Source of the DNA: JAPLFM01 sp964650885
Lineage (GTDB): Bacteria; Bacteroidota; Ignavibacteria; Kapaibacteriales; UBA2268
Length of the DNA stretch: 42,522 nucleotides
NCBI GenBank assembly: GCA_964650885.1
Contig: CAZYXG010000016.1
Span: forward strand, 1 to 42,522
Reading direction: 5' to 3'
This document shows positions 23,901-31,387 of the stretch, piece after piece (within the stretch, counting starts at the first letter, position 1; the number at the start of each line of letters is the position of its first letter). Both the position numbers and the translations under genes were made by a program. The notes under the pieces were generated by a model, which saw only the letters and a program-made list of their open reading frames with translations, made no database searches and was not told the DNA's origin.

Positions 23901-25714
23901 ATTTAACCAATAATCAATTAAGTTGGTCCGATATTACAAAAGAAATACACGAAGTACCATTAGATTTTATTCCTGTGTTAGAAACAGCAATAAATTTTTA
24001 TAAAGAAGGAGAGGATAGAGAAAATATTGCTAAAGCAGTTGAAGATGGAGTTAAGAATGGTGTTCCTTGGGATTTGGAATTACAGATAGTAACTGCAAAA
24101 GGAAATCATCGCTGGGTACGAGCAAATGGAAAACTCGATTATATTGACGGAAAGAGAAATAGAATATATGGTACTTTCCAAGATATTCACGATAGAAAAC
24201 TCTTAGATTTGGCTTTGCAAGTAAGCGAAGCACAGCATAGAATTTTATTCGACAAAAATCCACTTATTAATATCACATTGGACAATGAAGGAATTATTAT
24301 ATCTATTAATGTTAAGGGTACTTCAGAGTTAGGATTTACAAAAGATGAAATAATTGGTAATTCTTTCTTGCAATTATTTAAAAATGAAAATATCAATAAA
24401 GTTGAAAGCTTCTTAAACGTATGTAGAAATAGTTTGGGGAGATTATATAACTTAGTAATAGACTCAGTTACGAAATCCAATGAAGTGATTTGGTTGTCAA
24501 TTTCAGCTACTTCAATGAAAAACTCAACTAATGAAGTAATTATAAGCATAGTTTGCGAAAACATAACAAAAGAAAGAGAAATTGAAGAAGCTTTGCTAAA
24601 TTCAGAAGCAAACCTAAGAACTGTTTTTGAAAGCACAGAAATTGGTTATATCCTTTTTGATTTGAATTCGGATATACTTACTTTCAATACTCCAGCTTAT
24701 TTTTTCACAGCCAAGCAACACAAGAAAGAGTTAATTCAAGGTAGAAACATATTTGACTTTTTCCCCAACGAAAGATATGAATACATTAAATCTATATTAG
24801 ATAGAGTTTACAAAGGCGAAAGAATAGAACTTGAAACTTTTAAGTCAAATGAATTTGAGGTAGAAGATTGGTTTGAAATTGTTTATTCGCCAGTGAAATC
24901 AAAGAATAATTTTATAGTAGGTATGGTAATGTCTATAAAAGATATTACACAAAGCAAAAAGGTTCAAAATGAGTTAAATCTAACTTTGTCGCAAGTGGAA
25001 ACTACAAATAATAAATTGCAAGATATTATTCGACAAAAGGATAAATTTTTCTCAATTATAGCCCACGACCTAAGAAGCCCATTCTCTGGCTTTATAGGTT
25101 TGACCGATATTATAAAAGATGAATTGGAAGAATTATCTACTGAGGATCTAAAATATTTGACTTCTCAGCTAAATCATTCTGCCAATAACCTATTTAAGTT
25201 GCTTGAAAATCTTTTGGAATGGTCTAGAATGCAAAGAGGTTTGGTTGAATTCACTCTTGAACATATTTCTCTGTTTGATAAAGTGAATAAGAATCTTGAA
25301 CTAATTTTTTCAAAAGCAGAACTGAAATCAATAAAATTGACAAACAATATACCAAATATTGTTAATATTAAAGCTGATAGCCAAATGCTCGATGTTGTGC
25401 TACGCAATTTAATTTCGAACGCAGTGAAATTTACACCAGAAAGAGGCGAAGTTATAATTAGCTCAAAAACCAATAATGGTTATGAGGAAATTTGTGTTGC
25501 AGACAATGGGATTGGAATACCAGAAGAAATGATAGTTAGTCTCTTTGAGATTGATTCCAAATCGTCTCGAATTGGTACTGCTGGAGAGCCAAGCACTGGC
25601 TTGGGCTTGATGCTTTGCAAAGAGTATATAGAAAAACACGGCGGTAAAATTTGGGTGGAGAATAATCTTGACAAAGGAAGCTCTTTCTTTTTTACAATTC
25701 CAAATAATCCATAG
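20993..25714 (+). CDS. Soluble histidine kinase with about ten PAS domains
   Basis: The 1573-residue protein has no membrane segment or signal peptide. A short coiled coil (residues 8-35) is followed by about ten PAS or PAS-like modules, each ending in the usual DIT-type linker (SINRDITELK, GFVTDISESK, SSFRDITEQV, GTFQDIHDRK, MSIKDITQSK), roughly 110-130 residues each between 43 and 1325. The kinase core has the phosphate-accepting His in FSIIAHDLRSPFSGF, the N box NLISNAVKFT, DNGIGIPEEM and TGLGLMLCKEY, ending SSFFFTIPNNP. It has no receiver domain. It probably integrates several cytoplasmic cues such as redox, gas or small ligands; bound cofactors cannot be told from sequence. It stands alone between murE and the fliL operon. 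Confidence 0.93.
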   Translation: MKSISTNPNKLEALLTEKQNEIDSLKKELELLRLGADFTALKSELEFDVSSYQSLLFENTDDLMYLLSAMPNNQFRFVGANQSYLKSIGKDRTTLLNKDILDVFDSAKINAILDKFNLAVESKKQLVFEENIELKGKLLLTEITLTPILNDKKEVLLLLVLAKEVKSVNLIAFHSQKSETKYRLLFEQVIDAIIIFEPNTEQVLEVNNKACEIYGFTKEEFLQLSLKKLTKNIEFGEEHIKETVSKNEFINFETVQFNKNKKELTLLVSASVIEYNGRKAILSINRDITELKQKETQINEAQTRIVNITNNFPNASIFQYLVDSNNNIAEVTFMSAGAKDLFGHSPEEIINDPNISYQSIHSLDLAGFLEELAFARVYEKDFEYTYRIKVNGKVKWAHTRSQQKKLSNGLIQWDGLTIDVTNNKLNEIKLIESQRFLNSLINNLPGFAYRLKNDNHETPELISDGIKKVTGYEPLTFLENPEFFASILHQDDKHKVFESRRNAVKAKNSYDNEYRIVSKDKRIKWVWDRGECVLNEKGEIVAFEGFVTDISESKINEQIIIEKSKEIQKQKSFYNNIIENLPVAVFIKDAKNDLRFTLWNKKAEEIYGLDKNDILGKNAFDLWGKEKADRYYLEDLEVSKHNIILNLPDNFVELKSGNSIYLNSKKVPILNNISGEVDFILCVSEDVTFNRKQADAIKENEAVLNTLFASAPIPMFLSSAISGKIVMANKELGKLLNIPVEELIGNATPNFYVNPENRKTLLEKVLNEIKVYNYDLQIHDLKGNVLDIVISSELIEINNEKMIFSGFLDVSGTKKQNKLLKESLSLIQATLNSTADGILVVDLEGNVTLYNDRVLEIWGANQENLLIIKDNKLDRAAILSKVKDKAEYSKKSLEIIGNLNSVTFDRFELIDGKVIERYTIPQVIDNNIVGRVSSFRDITEQVNILKELQLSKEQLEDTNNLAKVGGWELDLTNNQLSWSDITKEIHEVPLDFIPVLETAINFYKEGEDRENIAKAVEDGVKNGVPWDLELQIVTAKGNHRWVRANGKLDYIDGKRNRIYGTFQDIHDRKLLDLALQVSEAQHRILFDKNPLINITLDNEGIIISINVKGTSELGFTKDEIIGNSFLQLFKNENINKVESFLNVCRNSLGRLYNLVIDSVTKSNEVIWLSISATSMKNSTNEVIISIVCENITKEREIEEALLNSEANLRTVFESTEIGYILFDLNSDILTFNTPAYFFTAKQHKKELIQGRNIFDFFPNERYEYIKSILDRVYKGERIELETFKSNEFEVEDWFEIVYSPVKSKNNFIVGMVMSIKDITQSKKVQNELNLTLSQVETTNNKLQDIIRQKDKFFSIIAHDLRSPFSGFIGLTDIIKDELEELSTEDLKYLTSQLNHSANNLFKLLENLLEWSRMQRGLVEFTLEHISLFDKVNKNLELIFSKAELKSIKLTNNIPNIVNIKADSQMLDVVLRNLISNAVKFTPERGEVIISSKTNNGYEEICVADNGIGIPEEMIVSLFEIDSKSSRIGTAGEPSTGLGLMLCKEYIEKHGGKIWVENNLDKGSSFFFTIPNNP

Positions 25715-26030
25715 TTATAACAAACCAAGATTTGATTCTAAGTTAAGTACTTTATTCTATTTTAGTTAAGTGTGCTGCTGCACTCATAAAATAATTTCTT
25801 TACCAATCCAATTAACCCTACAATTGCAATCAGTACTTTGCAATTTTGATTTTAGTTAGCTAAGAAAACTAATCTTGGCACAGTTATTTAACTATCTATA
25901 AGAAATGCATCAAAGTGATAGCAAATTGGCTAAAATTAAACTTTTAATCAAAAAGTGTCGAATATTATTCTACACATAGTGCTAATTTGAATAACAACTT
26001 TGTGAATATTTTAAAAATGAGAGAATAAAA
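25715..26030. other. Gene-free region upstream of fliL
   Basis: No gene is supported in these 316 nt. The stretch contains the second copy of the 17-nt motif (25952-25968) and a TTGGCACA -24-like element at 25875-25882 whose -12 dinucleotide is TA rather than GC. No clear two-element promoter was found. Confidence 0.5.
25952..25968 (+). repeat. 17-nt motif shared with the flagellin upstream region, copy 2
   Basis: AAAGTGTCGAATATTAT is identical to the copy at 12233-12249 and lies 63 nt before the fliL ATG, a plausible promoter position. GTCGAATA weakly resembles the sigma-28 -10 element (GCCGATAA), but no conserved -35 partner was found at both sites. Confidence 0.55.
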
Positions 26031-26648
26031 ATGGCTGATGAATTCGATAACTTAGAAGACGGGCTGCAAGAGCCAGAACAATCTGGAAAAGATAAGAAAG
26101 GCGGCAACAAGATGATGATGTATATTGGGATTGGTGTGGGAGCACTTATTCTCAATGTGGCTATCATTATTGTGTTGGTTAAATTTGTTTTCAATAGCAG
26201 TGGCGACGAAGGTCACGATAAAAAAAGCAAAATTGCTGCTGTGAAACACGCTGAAGATAGTGAAGAAAGCGATGGCCATGGCGATGAAGATGCAGAAAAA
26301 GAATTTTTTGCAAACGAAAAAGAAAGAAAATTCCTTGAACTTGGTAGAATAACAACCAATCCTAAAAACTCTGGTAAGTTCTTAGTAATCTCTGTTGGCT
26401 GTATTTATAGAGAAAAAGTTCATTTAAATGAAGTGGATGCCAAACCTGATAGTGAGTATATGAGAAAGCTAATTGCGAAAGTGAAGTCAACAATTATCAA
26501 TGAAATTGGTCAAATGTCTGTAGAAGAAATTCAAGCAAAAAGACCAAATTTAGAAGTTATCTTCAGAGATAAGCTAAGACCAATTTTCAAAGAGAGGCAA
26601 ATATTTTTAAGAGAAATTATTCTGAATGAATTCATTCTTCAGGGTTGA
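26031..26648 (+). CDS. fliL: Flagellar basal body-associated protein FliL
   Basis: FliL is a single-pass inner-membrane protein that surrounds the stator and supports motor torque. The 205-residue product has an acidic N-terminal tail, one membrane helix (residues 36-55, IGIGVGALILNVAIIIVLVKF), a charged His/Asp/Glu/Lys-rich linker to about residue 90, and the periplasmic domain with KFLVISVGCIYREK and EVIFRDKLRPIF near the C-terminus. The linker is long for the family. It is the first gene of fliL-fliM-fliN-fliO. Confidence 0.93.
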   Translation: MADEFDNLEDGLQEPEQSGKDKKGGNKMMMYIGIGVGALILNVAIIIVLVKFVFNSSGDEGHDKKSKIAAVKHAEDSEESDGHGDEDAEKEFFANEKERKFLELGRITTNPKNSGKFLVISVGCIYREKVHLNEVDAKPDSEYMRKLIAKVKSTIINEIGQMSVEEIQAKRPNLEVIFRDKLRPIFKERQIFLREIILNEFILQG

Positions 26649-26668
26649 TAAAAAAAAATAAATTAATT

Positions 26669-26702
26669 TATTGCTAACTATAAGAGTTTTAGCTTAGCAA
26701 TA
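26669..26702. repeat. 9-bp inverted repeat between fliL and fliM
   Basis: TATTGCTAA (26669-26677) and TTAGCAATA (26694-26702) are perfect complements with a 16-nt loop, ending 19 nt before the fliM ATG. It may form an mRNA hairpin controlling fliM translation or bind a regulator; there is no T-run. Confidence 0.45.
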
Positions 26703-26721
26703 GAATGAATTACGGTGTATT

Positions 26722-27759
26722 ATGGCTGATGTATTATCGCAGAATGAGATAGATAGCCTACTGTCGGAGATGACAAGTGGACGTGTGGATGTAGATGAGG
26801 TCTTATCCAAAACCCTGCATAAGGGAGACGTTACTAACTATGACTTCCGCCGACCAAATAGGATATCTAAAAACCAAGTAAGAACTCTACAAAACGTTCA
26901 TGATAGTTTTGCGGAGGTATTTGGTTATTATCTAGTATCTAAATTGCAAACAGTAGTTTCAATTTCGGTTACTTCTGTGGATCAGTTGTTCTATTCTGAA
27001 TTTATTCTATCAGTTTCAAACCCAAGTTGCCTTTATGTATTTGATATAGAAGGTACCGATGGGAATGGAATTATGGAAATTAGTCCCCAACTTGCACTGA
27101 CATTAGTAGAAAGGTTACTGGGGGGTGCTGCCGAAATACAGCCAAAACCAAGAAATATTACACCGATTGAACAAGCTGTTGTGCGTGGAATAATCGAACA
27201 CTCCTTATCCGATTTGAAAAATGCGTGGAAATCAATAGCTGAGATTAACTTTAAATACTCTCGATTGGAAATGGAAGCCGATTTCGTGCAAATTGCTCCT
27301 TCTTCAGAGATTGTTGTGGTGGTTTCATTCGATGTAATTATTGGTGTACATACTTTCTTGATGAATCTTTGTTTTCCTACATTCGCACTTGAAGAAGTTT
27401 TAGCTAAATTGAACAAACAATTGGTTACTTCCACAACAGTAAAGCAATCCCGTGCTAGAATGAAAGAGAATTTGGAGATTATTACTCAGCAAATGTCTAG
27501 CACTTATTTGCCAATTACTGCCGAACTTGGCAAAACGGCTTTATCTGTGGCAGAGGTATTGGAGCTGAAAGAAGGCGATGTTATTAAACTAAATAGCAGA
27601 GTCAATCAGGAAATTGAAATTATTATTGCTGGCAAAAGAAAATTAGCTGGCAGACCTGGCTCTGTGGAAGGTAAAAAAGCCGTAAGAGTTACTAGATTGC
27701 TAAACGATGAAGACTTAGTCGAACAGGATTTGGCATTCAAAGAAGAAATAAAGAAATAA
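26722..27759 (+). CDS. fliM: Flagellar motor switch protein FliM
   Basis: FliM forms the C-ring middle and binds phospho-CheY. The 345-residue protein has the N-terminal CheY-binding peptide (LSQNEIDSLLSEM), the CheC-like middle domain starting YDFRRPNRISKNQVRTL, with GIMEISPQLALTLVERLLGG and ITPIEQAVVRGIIEHSLSDL, and a C-terminal SpoA (FliN-like) domain from about residue 255 (LPITAELGKTALSVAEVLEL). All expected parts are present at normal length. The fliN gene follows after 30 nt. Confidence 0.97.
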   Translation: MADVLSQNEIDSLLSEMTSGRVDVDEVLSKTLHKGDVTNYDFRRPNRISKNQVRTLQNVHDSFAEVFGYYLVSKLQTVVSISVTSVDQLFYSEFILSVSNPSCLYVFDIEGTDGNGIMEISPQLALTLVERLLGGAAEIQPKPRNITPIEQAVVRGIIEHSLSDLKNAWKSIAEINFKYSRLEMEADFVQIAPSSEIVVVVSFDVIIGVHTFLMNLCFPTFALEEVLAKLNKQLVTSTTVKQSRARMKENLEIITQQMSSTYLPITAELGKTALSVAEVLELKEGDVIKLNSRVNQEIEIIIAGKRKLAGRPGSVEGKKAVRVTRLLNDEDLVEQDLAFKEEIKK

Positions 27760-27789
27760 ATTAGAAATTAAATTAATGGAGATTGAGTT

Positions 27790-28212
27790 ATGACAATGAC
27801 TCAAGAAGAAATAGATGCCCTGATATCAGGTGGCGGACTGGAAGATACAGGCGCTAACTTTGGTGGGGATTCAAATAGTAATTCTATGGATAGCCCAGAT
27901 TTTCCAAATATGGAATTTAGCTCGGGCAGTACAATTTATTCACCATTGGATCCGAAATTAGAGCTACTCTATGATTTGCAATTACCAGTTTCAATTGAAT
28001 TGGGACGTACTAATATGCTTATCAGAGATATTTTAAGATTGGGACGTGGATCGGTTGTTGAATTCGACAAATTAGTATCTGAACCAGTTGACGTTTTAAT
28101 TAACGGAAAGAAAGTAGCTGAAGGCGAGGTGGTTGTTATTGATAAACACTTCGGTATAAGGATAACTACTTTAGTGGATCCTTCGGAAAGATTGCGTGGT
28201 ATGAAAAAATAA
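27790..28212 (+). CDS. fliN: Flagellar motor switch protein FliN
   Basis: The 140-residue protein ends in a SpoA domain with LQLPVSIELGRTNMLIRDIL, RLGRGSVVEFDKL and PVDVLINGKKVAEGEVVVID, forming the bottom of the C-ring. The N-terminus (MTMTQEEIDALISGGG) copies the FliM CheY-binding motif, as in FliN/FliY forms of several phyla. A Ser/Asn-rich linker (about residues 20-50) joins the two. It lies within the fliLMNO operon. Confidence 0.96.
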   Translation: MTMTQEEIDALISGGGLEDTGANFGGDSNSNSMDSPDFPNMEFSSGSTIYSPLDPKLELLYDLQLPVSIELGRTNMLIRDILRLGRGSVVEFDKLVSEPVDVLINGKKVAEGEVVVIDKHFGIRITTLVDPSERLRGMKK

Positions 28213-28241
28213 TTATTGATTTAGCAAACTAATTGCGAAGA

Positions 28242-28760
28242 ATGATGGACGCTACTATATTAAAAGCTTTTTCTCTTTTGGCTCTTTGCGTGGGTGGGAT
28301 TGGAGTATTGTTTTACTTTCTCCGAAAATACTCAAGCAAGCTGACTAGAAATAATAATACAACCGAAATGAAGGTAACTGGAAAGTTATCTTTAATGCCC
28401 AAAAGCCATTTGTTTATTGTGAAAGTGGGCGATAGAGATTTACTTTTGGGAGTAACCGAGGGTTCTATTAATACATTAGCTGATTTATCGCAATCAGTTC
28501 CACAGTTCAACACTACAATCAATAACGAATCTATTACTGAAGAAATTAATACTAAAAACGATTTTAGTCAATTACTTCAAATGGAAGAACAAAAAGTTAA
28601 TCAAAACATTAAAACTAAAACAGTTTCTTTTGGCGATGGCAAAATTGATAAAGTGGCCGCTAAAATAAAAAAGGAAACTGCCATACTTGAAGCGATTGAG
28701 CCAGCTAATCAAGATTTATCATTCAAATCTTTCATTAAGTCTATCACAAAAACTAACTAA
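28242..28760 (+). CDS. fliO: Flagellar export apparatus protein FliO
   Basis: FliO is a small membrane protein that helps assemble the FliP ring of the flagellar type III export gate. The product has one N-terminal membrane helix (AFSLLALCVGGIGVLFYFLRKY) and a cytoplasmic domain with the family pattern MKVTGKLSLMPKSHLFIVKVGDRDLLLGVTEG, summarised here by KSHLFIVKVGDRDLLLGV, then a low-complexity Lys/Glu tail. The frame also opens at a TTG (28233); I prefer the ATG at 28242 or 28245. Its stop overlaps the end of the convergent hydrolase gene by 8 nt. The expected fliP gene does not follow. Confidence 0.85.
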   Translation: MMDATILKAFSLLALCVGGIGVLFYFLRKYSSKLTRNNNTTEMKVTGKLSLMPKSHLFIVKVGDRDLLLGVTEGSINTLADLSQSVPQFNTTINNESITEEINTKNDFSQLLQMEEQKVNQNIKTKTVSFGDGKIDKVAAKIKKETAILEAIEPANQDLSFKSFIKSITKTN

Positions 28761-29442
28761 TAAAGTACTTTTTTATTTCCGCACTTAATCTTTGCAAATC
28801 AATTCTATCGAATGGATGTGCAGTATTTGGGAATACTATCAATGTTGATCTTTGCAAAGCTCTAAATACAGAAATTGTCTCCTCGAGGCTTACCATTCGA
28901 TCCTTATCACCTATTCCAATCATTACTTTATGATTAATAGTAGTCAAAGAATTATTATCTAATAAATTCTTTTTTGCCATTTGCAGCATCATTTCAGAAG
29001 TTTTATCAAGTAAGGTTTTCCAATTTGATTCTCCATGCATTGCTTTTAATTGCTCAGCATAAGCAGGCACTTTTTCTTCTATAACAACAGAATTAAGCAT
29101 GCTACTTTCTTTTTTTGCACTTTCCTCGCTCCAATCAAACTTAGTAGCAAAAGTAAATATTTTGTTTATTCTTTCTGGGAAATACAGAGCTAAATATATT
29201 GCCACATAACCACCCATACTATAACCAAATATATCAATAGTAGCAATATTATTGATATCCAAATAATTTATCACTTGATTTGCGAAAAGCGGTATAGAGA
29301 ATTCTTCTTCTGGGAATTGCTGTCTGCCATGCCCTGCAAATGATAAAGAGAATACGTTATAAAAGCCAGCTAATATTTCTTCAAGTTCTTTGAATTGAGC
29401 ATTACTACCCAAGGCACCGTGCAGTAAAAGTAAATTGTTCAT
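28753..29442 (-). CDS. Alpha/beta hydrolase
   Basis: The 229-residue protein has the alpha/beta-hydrolase core: oxyanion-hole segment LLLHGALGSN near the N-terminus, nucleophile elbow IFGYSMGGYVAIYLA with the catalytic Ser, acid GIGDKDRMVSLEE (Asp) and His in VFPNTAHPFDRI. There is no signal peptide, so it is cytoplasmic. The substrate cannot be assigned; small esters or a MenH/BioH-like role are possible. It is convergent with fliO, overlapping it by 8 nt. Confidence 0.88.
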   Translation of the reverse strand: MNNLLLLHGALGSNAQFKELEEILAGFYNVFSLSFAGHGRQQFPEEEFSIPLFANQVINYLDINNIATIDIFGYSMGGYVAIYLALYFPERINKIFTFATKFDWSEESAKKESSMLNSVVIEEKVPAYAEQLKAMHGESNWKTLLDKTSEMMLQMAKKNLLDNNSLTTINHKVMIGIGDKDRMVSLEETISVFRALQRSTLIVFPNTAHPFDRIDLQRLSAEIKKYFIS

Positions 29443-29468
29443 TATCCATCTTCATAATTATTTAACAT

Positions 29469-29501
29469 AAAAAAAGCCGTCCACAAGTAGTAAACGGCTT
29501 T
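29469..29501 (-). terminator. Terminator of the AT-hook protein gene
   Basis: On the minus strand a stem AAAGCCGT/ACGGCTTT (29501-29494 with 29480-29473) is followed by a run of T (A on the plus strand from 29475 down to 29469), 27 nt after the stop of the AT-hook gene. Confidence 0.88.
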
Positions 29502-29527
29502 CTATTTTTTTAAACTTTAAAGTTCAA

Positions 29528-30268
29528 TTAAGAAGCTTTCAAGTTATACTCAAAGTTACCAGTTTTTGCACTTTTTTCTCTGATTAATTTTTCATCTCTA
29601 ACTAATTTAGTTAAGATGCCAGAAACTTCATTGCTTTTGAATGGAGAATTCATTTTTTCAGCACAATGTTTCAAAATATCAGTCATAGTACGTTTTTGAT
29701 TGAAAAATTTTGTACCCAATAAAGAATTCAAAACTTTAGAAGCACCTGGCTTGCCATTCAAAGAAGCTCTTCCTCTACCACGAGATTCACCAGCAACTTT
29801 AGATACTTTAGGAGCAGCTACTTTTGCTACTTTAGGAGCAGCAGCTTTTGCTACTTTAGCTGGTTTAGCAGCTTTTGTTACTTTAGCAGCTTTTGCTGGC
29901 TTAGCAGCAGCAACTTTTACAGCAACAGCTGGAGCAGCTTTTGGAGCAGCTACATTGTTAATTTTTTTAGGTCTGCCACGTCCATCTTTTGCTTTTACAA
30001 CAGCAGGAGCAGCAGCAACTTTAGCAACTGGAGCAGCTTTTGGAGCGGCTACATTGTTAACTTTTTTAGGTCTGCCACGTCCATCTTTTACTTTTACTAC
30101 AGCAGGAACTGAAGTTTTAGCAGATGGAGTTATATCAGAAGCAGCAATTGATTTGCCGCTTAATAATAATTCAATCAATCTTACTTGCACTGCTTCAGAT
30201 TTGAAAGAATTGATCGTAGTTGACAACTCTTTTAATTGAGATGTAACTGAATCTAGGTTTTTTATCAT
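29528..30268 (-). CDS. AT-hook, histone H1-like DNA-binding protein
   Basis: The 246-residue protein has three parts. Residues 1-45 are a helical N-terminus (QLKELSTTINSF, VQVRLIELLLSGKS-like). Residues about 50-165 are a Lys/Ala/Pro/Val-rich tail with a two-copy repeat containing the AT-hook KDGRGRPKK, then many KAAKVTKAAKPAKVAK-type units like eukaryotic H1 tails, ending with another GRGRAS basic patch. Residues about 170-246 are a compact helical domain (LLGTKFFNQKRTMTDILKHC, SGILTKLVRDEKLI) resembling a winged helix. It should bind the minor groove of AT-rich DNA and compact or regulate the nucleoid. It has its own strong promoter and terminator, so it is a single-gene unit, probably well expressed. 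Function is inferred from motifs. Confidence 0.8.
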   Translation of the reverse strand: MIKNLDSVTSQLKELSTTINSFKSEAVQVRLIELLLSGKSIAASDITPSAKTSVPAVVKVKDGRGRPKKVNNVAAPKAAPVAKVAAAPAVVKAKDGRGRPKKINNVAAPKAAPAVAVKVAAAKPAKAAKVTKAAKPAKVAKAAAPKVAKVAAPKVSKVAGESRGRGRASLNGKPGASKVLNSLLGTKFFNQKRTMTDILKHCAEKMNSPFKSNEVSGILTKLVRDEKLIREKSAKTGNFEYNLKAS

Positions 30269-30311
30269 AATGGTTCTTTAATTAATTATTACACACCAGT
30301 TTTAACACACT

Positions 30312-30343
30312 CAAAATTAAATAATTATATAATATTATCCAAA
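30312..30343 (-). promoter_or_regulatory. Bacteroidota-type promoter of the AT-hook gene
   Basis: On the minus strand, TTTG (30343-30340), a 20-nt spacer and TAATTTTG (30319-30312) match the consensus exactly. The predicted start is near 30305, giving a leader of about 37 nt. Confidence 0.75.
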
Positions 30344-30585
30344 TAATATTAACAATAAATTAAAAATTTATTAACATTTTGCAAATAATTGAGATAAATC
30401 AGTTAAAAATTACAGTTTATATACATTTTTAAGTAGAATATTACAGAATTAATAACCCAATTTACAGGATTATCTTTTTGTGAAAGTACTGGTTTTTATA
30501 ATGATATTCTTTATTTATGTTAATTTTTTAGCAATTGTAATCCAAACTATATCGTAATTCAGTTTATATAGTATAGATTGCATTT
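30344..30585. other. Gene-free AT-rich stretch
   Basis: Very AT-rich sequence between the promoter of the AT-hook gene and the end of the Nudix gene. I see no gene, RNA or strong repeat in it. Confidence 0.5.
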
Positions 30586-31227
30586 CTAAATTTTATTTGA
30601 TTTAAACAATCTGTGGAGTTCCAAAAACTCACTCATAATAATTGCAGTAGCTCCCCAAAGTGGTGTTTTTTTGTGTATTAACCATTCGGGGGTTTCAATT
30701 TCCTGTTCTTGCAAAAATCTATTTGTAACTTTATAGTTTTCAACATTATAAAATTCATCAATTTTCACAAAGAAAGCTTCTTGCACTTCATCTTCGTTGA
30801 TTATTAAATTGGGTAGGCTATTAATATAACCTACTATTGGTCTAATAATTGAATTGGAGGGAGGGACATAAAGTTCGGTAAGCTGAGTTACTATTGTAAT
30901 ATGATTTTTTTCAATTCCTACTTCCTCACAAGTTTCTCGCAATGCAGTTTCGGTTGGAGTTTCATTTGAATCGGTTTTTCCGCCAGGAAATGAAATTTGT
31001 CCGTTGTGATTCCTTAGCTTTTCGCTTCTTAATGTGAATAGAATATCGAAATTATTACTTTCTCCAACTATCAGAATCAATACTGCCGATGACTTGGCAT
31101 CAGCTTTGGGCTTGAAACTACGAAAATTTAAACCTTGAAATTTTGGTGCCATTTTCAGCTGCGCTTCAATTCCTGGCAAATCTAGATTCTTTGTTATTAA
31201 ATAATCAGCAAATTCATTTTTTAACAT
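30586..31227 (-). CDS. Nudix hydrolase, CoA pyrophosphatase-like
   Basis: The protein of about 213 residues carries the Nudix box GGKTDSNETPTETALRETCEE and the preceding LRNHNGQISFPGG motif typical of the NudL/UPF0035 branch, which cleaves CoA into 3',5'-ADP and 4'-phosphopantetheine. WGATAIIMSEFLELH near the C-terminus also fits that branch. It is probably cytoplasmic. An upstream Met (31260) would add 11 residues; the ATG at 31227 (MLKNEFADYL) is the more likely start. Confidence 0.88.
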   Translation of the reverse strand: MLKNEFADYLITKNLDLPGIEAQLKMAPKFQGLNFRSFKPKADAKSSAVLILIVGESNNFDILFTLRSEKLRNHNGQISFPGGKTDSNETPTETALRETCEEVGIEKNHITIVTQLTELYVPPSNSIIRPIVGYINSLPNLIINEDEVQEAFFVKIDEFYNVENYKVTNRFLQEQEIETPEWLIHKKTPLWGATAIIMSEFLELHRLFKSNKI

Positions 31228-31387
31228 TTTTAGGGTCCCAATACAAAGAGTATACAACAATTTTTTGCAAACTACACATTTCTTTAAAATTTAGATTAAT
31301 TTTAGATTAAATTGTAATTATAAGACAAACAAATTTAATACAAATTTCGTTCTTAAGTTATTGTTAAACCAATTTTTAATGCCCAAA

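Noticed and set aside
25875..25890. A sigma-54-like element before fliL (TTGGCACA).
   Set aside because: The -12 dinucleotide is TA; the match is half only.
29700..30239. A 179-codon plus-strand open frame opposite the AT-hook gene.
   Set aside because: It is the mirror of the Ala/Lys repeat codons; the minus-strand gene has AT-hooks, promoter and terminator.
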